Origin: DATBVX01 sp963705495
GTDB lineage: Bacteria > Pseudomonadota > Gammaproteobacteria > Steroidobacterales > Steroidobacteraceae
Length of the DNA: 64,000 bases
Direction: 5' to 3'
Assembly (NCBI GenBank): GCA_963705495.1
Contig: CAVPJQ010000003.1
Location: 186,001-250,000, forward strand
The position numbers and the translations under genes were made by a program. Positions 10,571-18,840 of this stretch are shown piece after piece. How positions within the stretch are numbered: the first letter of the stretch is position 1; each line of letters begins with the position of its first letter. Under the pieces are notes generated by a model. The model was given only the letters and a program-made list of their open reading frames with translations, was not told the DNA's origin and searched no databases.

Positions 10571-11029
10571 ATGACCAGTTCCTCTCAGGTGCGACCGAGC
10601 ACTCGCGCACGTTCGGTGGCGCGCAGGCTGGCGATGCAGGCGATCTACCAGGCGCAGCTCAACGCGCAGCCCTGGCAGGATCTGCATCAGCAATTCATGG
10701 CGAACGAGGACATGCCACGCGCGGACGGCGAATACTTCCGGGAACTCGTGCAGCAGGTGTGCGGGTCACGTGAACTGCTCGATGCTGACCTGTCTTCGCT
10801 CCTCGATCGGCCGACCAAGGACCTCGATCCGGTCGAGCATGCGATCCTGCTGATCGGGCTCTATGAACTCAAGATGCGAAGCGACGTACCGTTCCGGGTC
10901 GTGATCAACGAAGGCGTCGGCCTCGCGAAGAAGTTTGGCGCGACGGATGGTCACAAGTACGTGAATGCGGTCCTGGATCGTGCGGCTGCTCAACTGCGCG
11001 CCGACGAGCGCGGCTCACCCTCGAGCTGA
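10571..11029 (+). CDS. nusB: Transcription antitermination factor NusB
   Basis: 152-residue all-helical protein that binds boxA RNA together with NusE (S10) during rRNA antitermination. Diagnostic segments are RRLAMQAIYQAQLN near the N-terminus, LLIGLYELKMRSDVPFRVVINE in two contiguous parts, and GLAKKFGATDGHKYVNAVLD near the C-terminus. The ribH-nusB-thiL order is standard in gammaproteobacteria. Confidence 0.95.
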   Translation: MTSSSQVRPSTRARSVARRLAMQAIYQAQLNAQPWQDLHQQFMANEDMPRADGEYFRELVQQVCGSRELLDADLSSLLDRPTKDLDPVEHAILLIGLYELKMRSDVPFRVVINEGVGLAKKFGATDGHKYVNAVLDRAAAQLRADERGSPSS

Positions 11030-11051
11030 GGCGTGCAAGGGACCTACATCG

Positions 11052-12020
11052 ATGTCCCTCGGTGAATTCGAGCTGATCAAACGTTTCTTTGCGGACGCGG
11101 GTCCAAGGTGCGAAGACGTCAGTCTTGGTATCGGCGACGATGCGGCGCTCGTGCGGGTACCGGACGGTACCGAACTCGTGGTCACCGTCGACACGATCGT
11201 CGCCGGAGTCCACTTTCCGCCGGGCACCTCCGCGGAAGACATCGGTTACCGTGCGCTGGCGGTGAACCTCAGTGACATTGCAGCGATGGGCGCGATGCCC
11301 GCATGGGCGACGCTCGCACTGACGTTGCCTGCTGCCGACGAGCGTTGGCTGGAAGGGTTCTGCGCGGGGTTTTTTTCGTTGGCTCGCACCCATGACGTGA
11401 CGTTGATCGGCGGCGACACGACGGCTGGTCCGCTGACGATCACGGTGCAGATCATGGGTCACGTGCCTAGCGGAAGGGCACTGCGCCGAAGTGGCGCGCA
11501 GCCCGGCGAATTGATCTTCGTGAGCGGAAATTTGGGCGACGCGGCCGCAGGCCTGGCGCTGATCGAGAAGCGTGCCGACACCTCCAATGCAGCTCATCGG
11601 GATTATTTGATCGAGCGTTTCCTGAGGCCCGTGCCACGGATCGGACTGGGCAAGGCGCTGCGAGGGTTGGCCTCCGCGGCGATCGACATTTCCGACGGTC
11701 TCGCCGCCGATCTCGGTCATATCCTCGAGGCGAGTCGCGTCGGTGCCCGCATCGATCCCGATCAGCTGCCGATGTCCGGCGCGCTCCGCGCAACGTTCGA
11801 GTCAAAGCAAGCTCTCGAGCTGGCACTCGGCGGCGGAGATGACTACGAGTTGTGCTTTACCCTGCCGCCCGGCCACGAGCACCTGATGCGGGGCATCGAA
11901 GTAGCGGCGGGTTGTGCCCTCTCCAGGATCGGAGTGATCGAGGCACAGCCAGGCCTCGTGCTTGCGGGTGGAGCTCCAGTCAGTCGGACAGCGCGCGGCT
12001 TCGACCATTTTTCGCGCTGA
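11052..12020 (+). CDS. thiL: Thiamine-monophosphate kinase
   Basis: Phosphorylates thiamine monophosphate to the active cofactor TPP. It has 322 residues of the PurM/ThiL fold. Visible motifs are GIGDDAALV, VVTVDTIVAGVHF, NLSDIAAMGA, IGGDTTAGP and, in the second half, IDISDGLAADL and GGDDYELCF. The frame is open from 10965, but the ATG at 11052 starts the conserved MSLGEFELI and has AAGGGA about 8 bases upstream. pgpA, which often follows thiL, is absent; a protein kinase gene follows instead. Confidence 0.95.
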   Translation: MSLGEFELIKRFFADAGPRCEDVSLGIGDDAALVRVPDGTELVVTVDTIVAGVHFPPGTSAEDIGYRALAVNLSDIAAMGAMPAWATLALTLPAADERWLEGFCAGFFSLARTHDVTLIGGDTTAGPLTITVQIMGHVPSGRALRRSGAQPGELIFVSGNLGDAAAGLALIEKRADTSNAAHRDYLIERFLRPVPRIGLGKALRGLASAAIDISDGLAADLGHILEASRVGARIDPDQLPMSGALRATFESKQALELALGGGDDYELCFTLPPGHEHLMRGIEVAAGCALSRIGVIEAQPGLVLAGGAPVSRTARGFDHFSR

Positions 12021-12095
12021 ACGGGCCTTGCGGGAATCCCTGAGTGCAGGGCTCGGAGGCCGTTCAAATATCTCAGAATTTGCGCGCGCCCGGGC

Positions 12096-12115
12096 TTCCC
12101 GCCACCACGCGGGAA
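12096..12115 (+). other. Short hairpin between thiL and the kinase gene
   Basis: TTCCCGC (12096-12102) and GCGGGAA (12109-12115) form a 7-bp stem with a 6-base loop. No T-run follows, so termination is uncertain. It covers the alternative kinase start at 12115, which argues for the downstream GTG start. Confidence 0.3.
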
Positions 12116-12237
12116 TGATCCGGGAGTTACGTCACAGATCGCTGCGGACCCCAACCGTATCCTGCCGCCCGAACTGCGCATGGGGAACCACCATTCGTAA
12201 TCTGATCGCTGAGCGCTCCGCACGACCGGGAAGCGGC

Positions 12238-13503
12238 GTGCCGGAGAAAATCGGCAAGTACGTCATCATCAACGAGGTCGGTCGCGGCAGCACCGGCGTC
12301 GTCTACCTTTCCCATGATCCGTACTACGGCCGCGACGTGGCGATCAAGGTCTACAACATGGAGACCGGCGGGGACGAGGAGCGCGCCAAGGTGGCACGCA
12401 AGATGTTCCTGTCCGAGGCCCACATGGTGGGCATGCTCCAGCACCCGAACATCCTGCCGATCTACGACGCGGGCGAGGAAAACGGTCACTGCTATATCGT
12501 GACCGAGCACGTGCAGGGCGCTCGCACCCTGGTGGCCTATTGCCGTCCCGACAATCTGCTGCGCGTCGACGATGCCGTGGAGATCATGTTCAAGTGCGCC
12601 AAGGCGCTGCACTACGCGCACGGGCGCGGCGTGATCCATCGCGACATCAAGCCCAGCAACATCATGCTTACGACCGACAGCGACGTGCGCATCATCGACT
12701 TCGGCATCGCGCTGGTCGCGGACTCCGACATCTCGAGCATCCAGGGCATCGCCGGCAGCCCGAGCTACATGTCGCCAGAACAGGTGCAGAACGCCGAGAT
12801 CACCAATAAATCGGACCTGTACTCGCTCGGCGCCGTCATGTACGAGCTGCTCACCGGCTTTCGCCCGTTTCGCGCCGGCAATCTTTCCAAGCTCCTGCAC
12901 CAGATCGTGTTCGCGACACCCCCGCCGATTCACACGGTGCGCAAGGAGATTCCGGAGGAACTGGAAAACGTCGTCGCCACCGCGCTACAGAAGGAGCAGG
13001 ACAAGCGCTACAAGAGTGGCCTCGACTTCGCGGCCGAGCTCACACGCGTGCACCAGAAGCTGCGCGCGCAGTACGAGCAGATCGACAGCCAGCAGCAGTT
13101 CGATCTGCTCCGGCGGCTGAAGTTCTTCCACGATTTCTCGCACGGAGAGATCTGGGAGGTCCTGCGTGCGAGCAGCTGGCAGGAGTACACAAACGCCGAG
13201 GAGATCGTCAAGGAAGGCGAGATGGATGATCGCTTCTACATCATCGTCTCGGGCCACGTGAAGGTGGAACGCCATGGCACCGAGGTCGGTCGGCTCGCCA
13301 GCGGCGATTGCTTTGGTGAGACGAGCTACGTGCGCGGCGCCAAGCGTACCGCGACGATCAAGGCGGATGGCGAAGTCACGGTGATGAAGGTGAGCTCGAC
13401 GCTTCTCGAGCAGGTATCCGCGTCCTGTCAATTGAGGTTCAACAAGGTATTTCTGCGCAGCCTCATCGGCCGGCTGCAAAGCGCCGAGCGCAAGACCGGC
13501 TGA
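12238..13503 (+). CDS. Serine/threonine protein kinase with C-terminal cyclic nucleotide-binding domain
   Basis: 421 residues if the GTG at 12238 is used, just before PEKIGKYVIINEVGRG. The kinase domain (about residues 7-265) is complete: glycine loop VGRGSTGVVY, Lys37 in VAIK, HRDIKPSN (Asp136), DFG (Asp154) and SPEQ. A linker leads to a cNMP-binding domain (about 300-415) with the phosphate-binding cassette FGETSYVRGAKRTATI. There is no transmembrane segment, so it should be a soluble kinase gated by a cyclic nucleotide or similar ligand. The frame extends upstream to 11962 and an ATG at 12115 is possible, but that N-terminus is basic and unlike a folded domain. Substrates are unknown. Confidence 0.85.
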   Translation: MPEKIGKYVIINEVGRGSTGVVYLSHDPYYGRDVAIKVYNMETGGDEERAKVARKMFLSEAHMVGMLQHPNILPIYDAGEENGHCYIVTEHVQGARTLVAYCRPDNLLRVDDAVEIMFKCAKALHYAHGRGVIHRDIKPSNIMLTTDSDVRIIDFGIALVADSDISSIQGIAGSPSYMSPEQVQNAEITNKSDLYSLGAVMYELLTGFRPFRAGNLSKLLHQIVFATPPPIHTVRKEIPEELENVVATALQKEQDKRYKSGLDFAAELTRVHQKLRAQYEQIDSQQQFDLLRRLKFFHDFSHGEIWEVLRASSWQEYTNAEEIVKEGEMDDRFYIIVSGHVKVERHGTEVGRLASGDCFGETSYVRGAKRTATIKADGEVTVMKVSSTLLEQVSASCQLRFNKVFLRSLIGRLQSAERKTG

Positions 13504-13580
13504 GCGGCGTCCGCGCCGTCATCTCTGCTTCGCTGCCCTCGGATTCCCCCCTAGACCTTTGGCCAATTGACGCTCTTACA

Positions 13581-13603
13581 GCCCCGCAGTGGTTTCCGCG
13601 GGG
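13581..13603 (+). terminator. Possible weak terminator after the kinase gene
   Basis: CCCCGC (13582-13587) pairs with GCGGGG (13598-13603) across a 10-base loop, 80 bases after the kinase stop. There is no T-tract, so this is only a candidate. Confidence 0.3.
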
Positions 13604-13711
13604 TTGGTGCATTGCGTTGCGCCGCCCTTCACCTGTCCAAAAGGCCGATTGACGCCGGCATCCACCGGCGTTAGGTTCCCGCGCCAGTTTCCGGGCGAAG
13701 GGAGTCACGCC

Positions 13712-14158
13712 ATGAACCGCAGAATCGTCTTTCTGCTCGTTCTGCTAGCCATGCCATCGATCGCTTCGGCGCAAAACCTGGCCTCGGCGCAAGCCCTTGA
13801 CGCGCTCAAATCGTTCAAGGAGCCACTCGTCAGCCAGCTCTATCGCCAGCTCGGAGTCACCGAAAATCAGGCGAGGGGCGGGATCGGCTCCATGCTGGCG
13901 CTCGCGCAGGAGAAACTCGCCAAGGATGATTTCGAGCAGGTCGCGAGCCTAGTTCCAGGCGCCACCTACCTGGACACCGCTCGCAGGCTGGGTGCGGTGA
14001 CGGGGCCGGTGACGAACATGGCCGGGTTGAACGACGCTCTTGGCCGTATGGGCCTGAGCCCTGAAACCGCTGCCAGGTTTGTTCCCGCCGTGACCGACTA
14101 TCTCGGCAAGACCGGCGGCGAAACGACTCAAAACCTACTGGCCAGCGTATTCAGATAG
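13712..14158 (+). CDS. DUF2780 (VcgC/VcgE-like) secreted protein
   Basis: 148 residues. The N-terminus (MNRRIVFLLVLLAMPSIASA) is a clear Sec signal peptide with a likely cleavage after ASA. The mature part matches the DUF2780 pattern: a repeat of small helices including QLGVTENQARGGIGSMLALA, an FEQVASLVPGA segment and a C-terminal GLSPETAARFVPAVTDYL. Function is unknown; the protein should be periplasmic. The ATG at 13712 is preceded by GAAGGGAG at about 8 bases. It is convergent with folE2. Confidence 0.75.
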   Translation: MNRRIVFLLVLLAMPSIASAQNLASAQALDALKSFKEPLVSQLYRQLGVTENQARGGIGSMLALAQEKLAKDDFEQVASLVPGATYLDTARRLGAVTGPVTNMAGLNDALGRMGLSPETAARFVPAVTDYLGKTGGETTQNLLASVFR

Positions 14159-14172
14159 GCGCGCTGCGCGCC
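14158..14172. terminator. Possible bidirectional hairpin between DUF2780 and folE2
   Basis: GGCGCG (14158-14163) and CGCGCC (14167-14172) form a 6-bp stem with a 3-base loop between two convergent genes. There is no T-run on either side. Confidence 0.3.
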
Positions 14173-14178
14173 GTCCAT

Positions 14179-15012
14179 TCAACGCTTGCGACTGCGAGTG
14201 GGATCCTTGTCCTTCTCGATCAGGGCGTAAGCGGAGTGGTTGTGGATCGATTCGAAATTCTCCGACTCGACCACATAAGCCAGGATGCGCTCGTCCCGGT
14301 TCAAGTGCAGCGCGATGTCGCGCACCATGTCCTCGACGAATTTCGGATTGTCATAGGCGTGCTCGGTCACGTACTTCTCATCCGGACGCTTGAGAATGCC
14401 GTATAGCTCGCACGAGGCTTCCTTCTCGGCGAGTTCGATCAGCTCCTCGATCCACACGTGCTCGCGGATGCGAACGGTGAGCGTGATGTGCGAACGCTGG
14501 TTGTGCGCGCCGTAGTCTGAGATCTTCTTCGAACACGGGCACAGACTCGTGACTGCGACGATCACCTTGATCCAGATGTCGGTGCGCCCTTCGCGCTGCT
14601 CGCCGATCAGCGAGGCGCGATAGTCCATCAGGCTTTCGACACCCGACACCGGCGCTTTCTTCATCACGAAATACGGGAACGACATCTCGATGTGTCCGGA
14701 GTCGGCGTCCAGCCGGCGGGTCATTTCCTCGAGCAGTGCACGGAACGAGTCCACTGAGATCTCGCGTTCGTGGTGCAGGATCTCGATGAATCGCGACATG
14801 TGCGTGCCCTTGAAGTCGTGCGGCAGGTTCACGTACATGTTGAAGTTGGCGATGGTGTGCTGCTCGCCACTGGAGCGGTCCTTGACGCGCACCGGGTGAT
14901 AGACGTCCTTCACCCCGACCCGGTTGATCGGTATGCGGCGTGTGTCGGCACGATTTTGCACATCTTCGATGCCGACCACGGTGGGTTTGCGGGTTCTGGC
15001 TGGCGCGTCCAT
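14179..15012 (-). CDS. folE2: GTP cyclohydrolase FolE2 (type IB)
   Basis: 277-residue type IB GTP cyclohydrolase I, making 7,8-dihydroneopterin triphosphate, the first step of folate and queuosine-precursor synthesis. The signature SLCPCSKKISDYGAHNQR carries the metal-binding cysteine, and FESIHNHSAYA lies near the C-terminus. FolE2 accepts metals other than zinc and is often used under zinc limitation. No zinc-responsive operator can be recognised upstream. Length and motifs are normal. Confidence 0.95.
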   Translation of the reverse strand: MDAPARTRKPTVVGIEDVQNRADTRRIPINRVGVKDVYHPVRVKDRSSGEQHTIANFNMYVNLPHDFKGTHMSRFIEILHHEREISVDSFRALLEEMTRRLDADSGHIEMSFPYFVMKKAPVSGVESLMDYRASLIGEQREGRTDIWIKVIVAVTSLCPCSKKISDYGAHNQRSHITLTVRIREHVWIEELIELAEKEASCELYGILKRPDEKYVTEHAYDNPKFVEDMVRDIALHLNRDERILAYVVESENFESIHNHSAYALIEKDKDPTRSRKR

Positions 15013-15098
15013 TACGATTCTCGAGTGACCTTCCGGGGGAGCTGGATTATACGCACGCGGCGCCGGGCGCTCACTGAGCGGCGCCGGCCATCACGATT

Positions 15099-16997
15099 TC
15101 ACGCGGAGACGGGTGCGGCGGGGGCGAGACCGGGCCGTTGCCAGAGGCGCTCGATGGCCGCCTCCAGCGCTGCCGGATCGAGCCCGGCCATCTTCAGGCA
15201 GTCTTCGCGCGAGCCGTGCTCCACGAATCGGTCGGGAATTCCAAGGTGCAGGAGCGGTATCTGTATGTTGCGCGCGGCGAGTAGTTCCCCGACTGCAGCA
15301 CCCGCGCCGCCGGCGATCGCGTTCTCTTCGATGGTGACGAATGCCGCATGACGCGCAGCAAGCCGTTCCACCAGCTCTTCGTCCAGCGGCTTGACGAAGC
15401 GCATGTTCACCAGTGTGGCGTCGAGGCGTTCCGCGATGCGCTCTGCCGGTGCGACCATCGTTCCGAACGCCAGGATTGCCAGGCCGCTGCGTCCCTCACG
15501 TCGCAACTGAGCGCGACCGAGTGGTAGCGCCTGCATGCTCTCCTGGACGGCGACACCGGGCCCCTGGCCGCGCGGATAACGCACCGCCGCCGGCTGATCG
15601 AGGGTCGTGGCTGTATAGAGCATCTGGCGGCACTCGTTCTCATCTGCCGGCGCCATCACGACCATGTTCGGAATGCAGCGCAGGTAGCTGAAATCGTAGT
15701 TGCCCTGGTGAGTCACACCATCGCCGCCCACCAGCCCGGCACGATCGATCGCAAACAACACCGGGAGCTTCTGCAAGGCGACGTCGTGGATGAGCTGATC
15801 GTAGCCGCGTTGCAGGAACGTCGAGTAGATCGCCACTACCGGACGCGCTCCTTCGCAGGCGAGGCCCGCGGCGAAGGTCACGGCGTGCTGCTCGGCAATC
15901 GCGACATCGAAGTAGCGATCTGGAAAGCGCTTCTCGAATTCCACCAGGCCTGAGCCTTCGCGCATCGCTGGTGTGATGCCGACGATGCGCGGATCGCGCT
16001 CCGCGATGTCGCACAGCCATTGTCCGAAGACCTGCGAATAGGTCGGCCCGCTCGCCTTTTCCTTGTAGATCGTGCCGCTCACAGGATCGAAGGGTCCGGG
16101 ACCGTGCCACTTGATCGGATCAGCCTCCGCGGGCGGATAGCCTTTGCCCTTGCGGGTGGCGATGTGCAGCAGCTGGGGGCCATGCAGTCCCTTGAGGTTG
16201 CTGAGCGTGCGGGTCAACGCCTTCAGATCATGCCCGTCGATGGGTCCGATGTAATTCCAGCCCATCTCCTCGAACATCGTTCCCGGCAGCACCATGCCTT
16301 TCATGTGCTCCTCGGAGCGGCGCGCAAGCTCCCAGGCCGTGGGCATCTGCCGTAACACTTTCTTACTGCCCTCGCGCAGTCCCGCGTACAGCTTCCCCGA
16401 GAGCACCTTGGCGAAATAGTTGGAAAGCGCGCCGACATTTTCCGAAATCGACATGTCGTTGTCGTTGAGGATCACGAGCAGGTCGACATCGAGGCTCCCG
16501 GCGTGATTGAGCGCCTCGAAGGCGAGGCCGGCGCTCATCGCGCCATCACCGATCACTGCGATGACGCGGCGCTGTTCGCCGGCTCGCGCCGCACCGATCG
16601 CCATGCCGAGCGCGGCGCTGATCGAGGTGCTCGAATGGCCCACGCCGAACGTGTCGAAGACGCTCTCGGCGCGTGACGGGAAGGGCGCGAGGCCGCCGGT
16701 CTGCTTGATGGTGTGCAGGCGTTCGCGTCGCCCGGTCAGCACCTTGTGCGGGTACGCTTGATGTCCCACGTCCCACACGATGCGATCGACGGGCGTGTCG
16801 TAAACATAATGAAGTGCAATCGTGAGCTCGACGGTGCCGAGGCCGGCTGCAAAGTGACCGCCGCGTGTCGCTACCGTCTGGATGAGAAAGGTGCGCAGTT
16901 CCGCGGCCAGTGCTTCGAGCTCGCTCGCCGGGAGTTTGCGCAGGTCGGCGGGTGAGCGAATCGCATCGAGCAGTGGGTATTGAGGCTCGTCAGCCAT
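15099..16997 (-). CDS. dxs: 1-deoxy-D-xylulose-5-phosphate synthase
   Basis: First enzyme of the MEP isoprenoid pathway: TPP-dependent condensation of pyruvate and glyceraldehyde 3-phosphate. It has 632 residues, a normal length. The N-terminal TPP domain shows DVGHQAYPHKVLTGR and the GDG...N motif (GDGAMSAGLAFEALNHAG then ILNDNDMS). The central transketolase domain has AIAEQHAVTFAAGLA. It is the third gene of xseB-ispA-dxs, 38 bases after ispA. Confidence 0.97.
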   Translation of the reverse strand: MADEPQYPLLDAIRSPADLRKLPASELEALAAELRTFLIQTVATRGGHFAAGLGTVELTIALHYVYDTPVDRIVWDVGHQAYPHKVLTGRRERLHTIKQTGGLAPFPSRAESVFDTFGVGHSSTSISAALGMAIGAARAGEQRRVIAVIGDGAMSAGLAFEALNHAGSLDVDLLVILNDNDMSISENVGALSNYFAKVLSGKLYAGLREGSKKVLRQMPTAWELARRSEEHMKGMVLPGTMFEEMGWNYIGPIDGHDLKALTRTLSNLKGLHGPQLLHIATRKGKGYPPAEADPIKWHGPGPFDPVSGTIYKEKASGPTYSQVFGQWLCDIAERDPRIVGITPAMREGSGLVEFEKRFPDRYFDVAIAEQHAVTFAAGLACEGARPVVAIYSTFLQRGYDQLIHDVALQKLPVLFAIDRAGLVGGDGVTHQGNYDFSYLRCIPNMVVMAPADENECRQMLYTATTLDQPAAVRYPRGQGPGVAVQESMQALPLGRAQLRREGRSGLAILAFGTMVAPAERIAERLDATLVNMRFVKPLDEELVERLAARHAAFVTIEENAIAGGAGAAVGELLAARNIQIPLLHLGIPDRFVEHGSREDCLKMAGLDPAALEAAIERLWQRPGLAPAAPVSA

Positions 16998-17035
16998 GTC
17001 ACGAAGTGTACTAGTGGGGGCAGCGTGGCGGCGAA

Positions 17036-17938
17036 TCAGCTGTCACGCTCGATGACGAAGTCCGCGAGCCAGCGCAGATTGTCGGCGCCAGGTCCGAAAT
17101 CCCTCAGGCTCTCGATCGCCAGCGCATGCAGCTCGCGGCAGCGGCGCTTCGAAGCTTCCAGGCCGATCACGCTTGGATAGGTGGGCTTGTCCTTGGCGCT
17201 GTCTGCGCCGGTCGGCTTGCCTACCGTCGCGGGATCGCCTTCCACATCGAGGATGTCGTCCTGCACCTGGAAAGCGAGCCCGATATAGCGCGCAAACTGA
17301 TCGAGCACCGCGTAGCGTTGCGCATCGATGTCCTGTGCGAGCGCGGGCATCAGCACGCTCGCCCGGATCAGCGCCCCGGTCTTGCGACTGTGCATTTCTT
17401 CCAGCTCGTTCACGACCAGGTGCCGACCAACAGCGCCGAGATCGAGTGCCTGCCCCCCCGCCATTCCTGCCGTGCCGCTTGCCTCTGAGAGCATGTCGAT
17501 CAGCCGTACGCGGGTCTGTGGTTCCTGATCCAGGGACGGATCGACGGCGAGAATCCGGAATGCAAGCACCTGCAACGCATCGCCGACCAGGATTGCGGTG
17601 GCCTCATCGAAAGCCTTGTGAACTGTGGGGCGCCCGCGCCGCAGATCGTCGTTGTCCATCGCAGGCAAATCATCGTGCACCAGCGAATAGGCGTGGATCA
17701 GCTCGACGGCCGCGGCCGGCGGGTCGAGGCGTGCAAGGTCGGCACCCAGGGCTTCGCCGGTGGCGTATACCAGCACCGGTCGCAAGCGCTTGCCGGCGCC
17801 GAGAACGCTGTAACGCAGGGCGCTGTGCAGCCGCTGCGGCACGCGATCAGCGTCGGGCAGCCAATGCTCGAGCACCGCCTCGATGCGGGCGCGGTACTCG
17901 GCGATGCGCCGAGGCAGTGACAGGGAATTGGAATTCAA
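17036..17938 (-). CDS. ispA: (2E,6E)-farnesyl diphosphate synthase
   Basis: 300-residue trans-prenyltransferase joining IPP with DMAPP and GPP to give farnesyl diphosphate. Both aspartate-rich motifs are present: DDLPAMDND with DLRRGRPTVHK (first) and QVQDDILDVEGD (second). It lies between xseB and dxs, the usual gammaproteobacterial order. The product length is inferred from family and context. Confidence 0.93.
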   Translation of the reverse strand: MNSNSLSLPRRIAEYRARIEAVLEHWLPDADRVPQRLHSALRYSVLGAGKRLRPVLVYATGEALGADLARLDPPAAAVELIHAYSLVHDDLPAMDNDDLRRGRPTVHKAFDEATAILVGDALQVLAFRILAVDPSLDQEPQTRVRLIDMLSEASGTAGMAGGQALDLGAVGRHLVVNELEEMHSRKTGALIRASVLMPALAQDIDAQRYAVLDQFARYIGLAFQVQDDILDVEGDPATVGKPTGADSAKDKPTYPSVIGLEASKRRCRELHALAIESLRDFGPGADNLRWLADFVIERDS

Positions 17939-17953
17939 CGAGGGCGATCCAGA

Positions 17954-18205
17954 TCAGGATTCGGGCTCGAAATCCTCGACCACATCCTCGGCCTCATTCT
18001 CGCTCGCCGGCTTGAGCAGGATCTCGACCTTCTGCTCCGCCGCCTTGAGCGCGGTCTGGCACGAGCGCGCCAGGGACACGCCGCGCTCGAAGTGCTTGAG
18101 CGATTCTTCGAGTGTCAGATCGCCTCGTTCGAGGCGCTCGATCAGTGCCTCGAGCTCGGCCATGCACTGCTCGAAGTCGGGAAGTTTCTCTTTGCGTGCG
18201 GTCAT
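17954..18205 (-). CDS. xseB: Exodeoxyribonuclease VII small subunit
   Basis: 83 residues from the ATG at 18205 (MTARKEKLPDF). The core FEQCMAELEALIERLERGD is the small-subunit helical hairpin that coats the XseA large subunit of the single-strand-specific exonuclease. The frame extends upstream to 18316 without conserved sequence. It is the first gene of the operon with ispA (15-base gap) and dxs. The acidic C-terminal tail is not conserved. Confidence 0.93.
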   Translation of the reverse strand: MTARKEKLPDFEQCMAELEALIERLERGDLTLEESLKHFERGVSLARSCQTALKAAEQKVEILLKPASENEAEDVVEDFEPES

Positions 18206-18250
18206 GGAATTTTGGATCAACCCTGGAGCATGTCTTTCGGAGGGCGGCGT

Positions 18251-18280
18251 AAGGTACACAGGCGCTCGGAGGAGGGTCAA
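18251..18280 (-). promoter_or_regulatory. Candidate sigma-70 promoter for xseB-ispA-dxs
   Basis: Reading the minus strand, TTGACC (18280-18275) is followed after 18 bases by TACCTT (18256-18251), 46 bases before the xseB ATG. The -35 is good, the -10 poor. Confidence 0.4.
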
Positions 18281-18306
18281 TTCGAAGCGCTGCAACGTTT
18301 CTGGCG

Positions 18307-18347
18307 TTGACTTCACCTCGGACCGAGTCTAGATTCGCCCGCTAGAC
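18307..18347 (+). promoter_or_regulatory. Sigma-70 promoter of the rubrerythrin operon with overlapping inverted repeat
   Basis: TTGACT (18307-18312), 17-base spacer, TAGATT (18330-18335). An inverted repeat GTCTAG (18327-18332) / CTAGAC (18342-18347) with a 9-base spacer overlaps the -10 and the predicted start point, a typical operator position. A strong GGAGGA lies at 18387-18392 before the rbr ATG at 18401. The promoter is well supported; the operator is inference. Confidence 0.6.
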
Positions 18348-18400
18348 TGATTCTAAGCGCTTGTTCAACCTTGTAATGGCCCACGCGGAGGACTGCATTT

Positions 18401-18814
18401 ATGAACTTGAAGGGCAGTAAAACCGAGAAAAATCTGAAGGATGCGTTTGCGGGCGAGTCCATGGCGAACCGCCGCTACCTGTACTTCGCGGCCAAGGCCG
18501 ACGTTGAAGGCTTCAACGATGTCTCGGCCGTGTTTCGCTCGACCGCCGAGGGCGAAACCGGGCACGCGCATGGTCACCTCGAGTACCTGGAGCAGGTCGG
18601 CGATCCCGCAACGGGTCTGCCGATCGGCGAGACGTCCAAGAACCTCAAGGCTGCCATTGCCGGTGAGACCCACGAGTACACCGACATGTATCCGGGAATG
18701 GCGAAGGCAGCGCGCGAGGAGGGCTTCCAGGAAATCGCGGACTGGTTCGAGACTCTCGCCAAGGCCGAACGTTCGCACGCGAATCGCTTTCAGAAAGCAC
18801 TCGACGCGCTCTGA
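18401..18814 (+). CDS. Rubrerythrin family protein (diiron domain only)
   Basis: 137-residue ferritin-like four-helix protein. Glu-rich metal-binding segments are visible: AFAGESMANRRY, AEGETGHAHGH, AGETHEYTDMY and KAERSHANRF. The usual C-terminal rubredoxin domain is missing, so electrons for peroxide reduction must come from a partner. The next two genes, a multi-Fe-S protein and DUF3501, are probable partners because they follow closely on the same strand. Family members reduce hydrogen peroxide. Confidence 0.9.
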   Translation: MNLKGSKTEKNLKDAFAGESMANRRYLYFAAKADVEGFNDVSAVFRSTAEGETGHAHGHLEYLEQVGDPATGLPIGETSKNLKAAIAGETHEYTDMYPGMAKAAREEGFQEIADWFETLAKAERSHANRFQKALDAL

Positions 18815-18840
18815 TCGGACAGCAGATCGCCAGCCGATCG

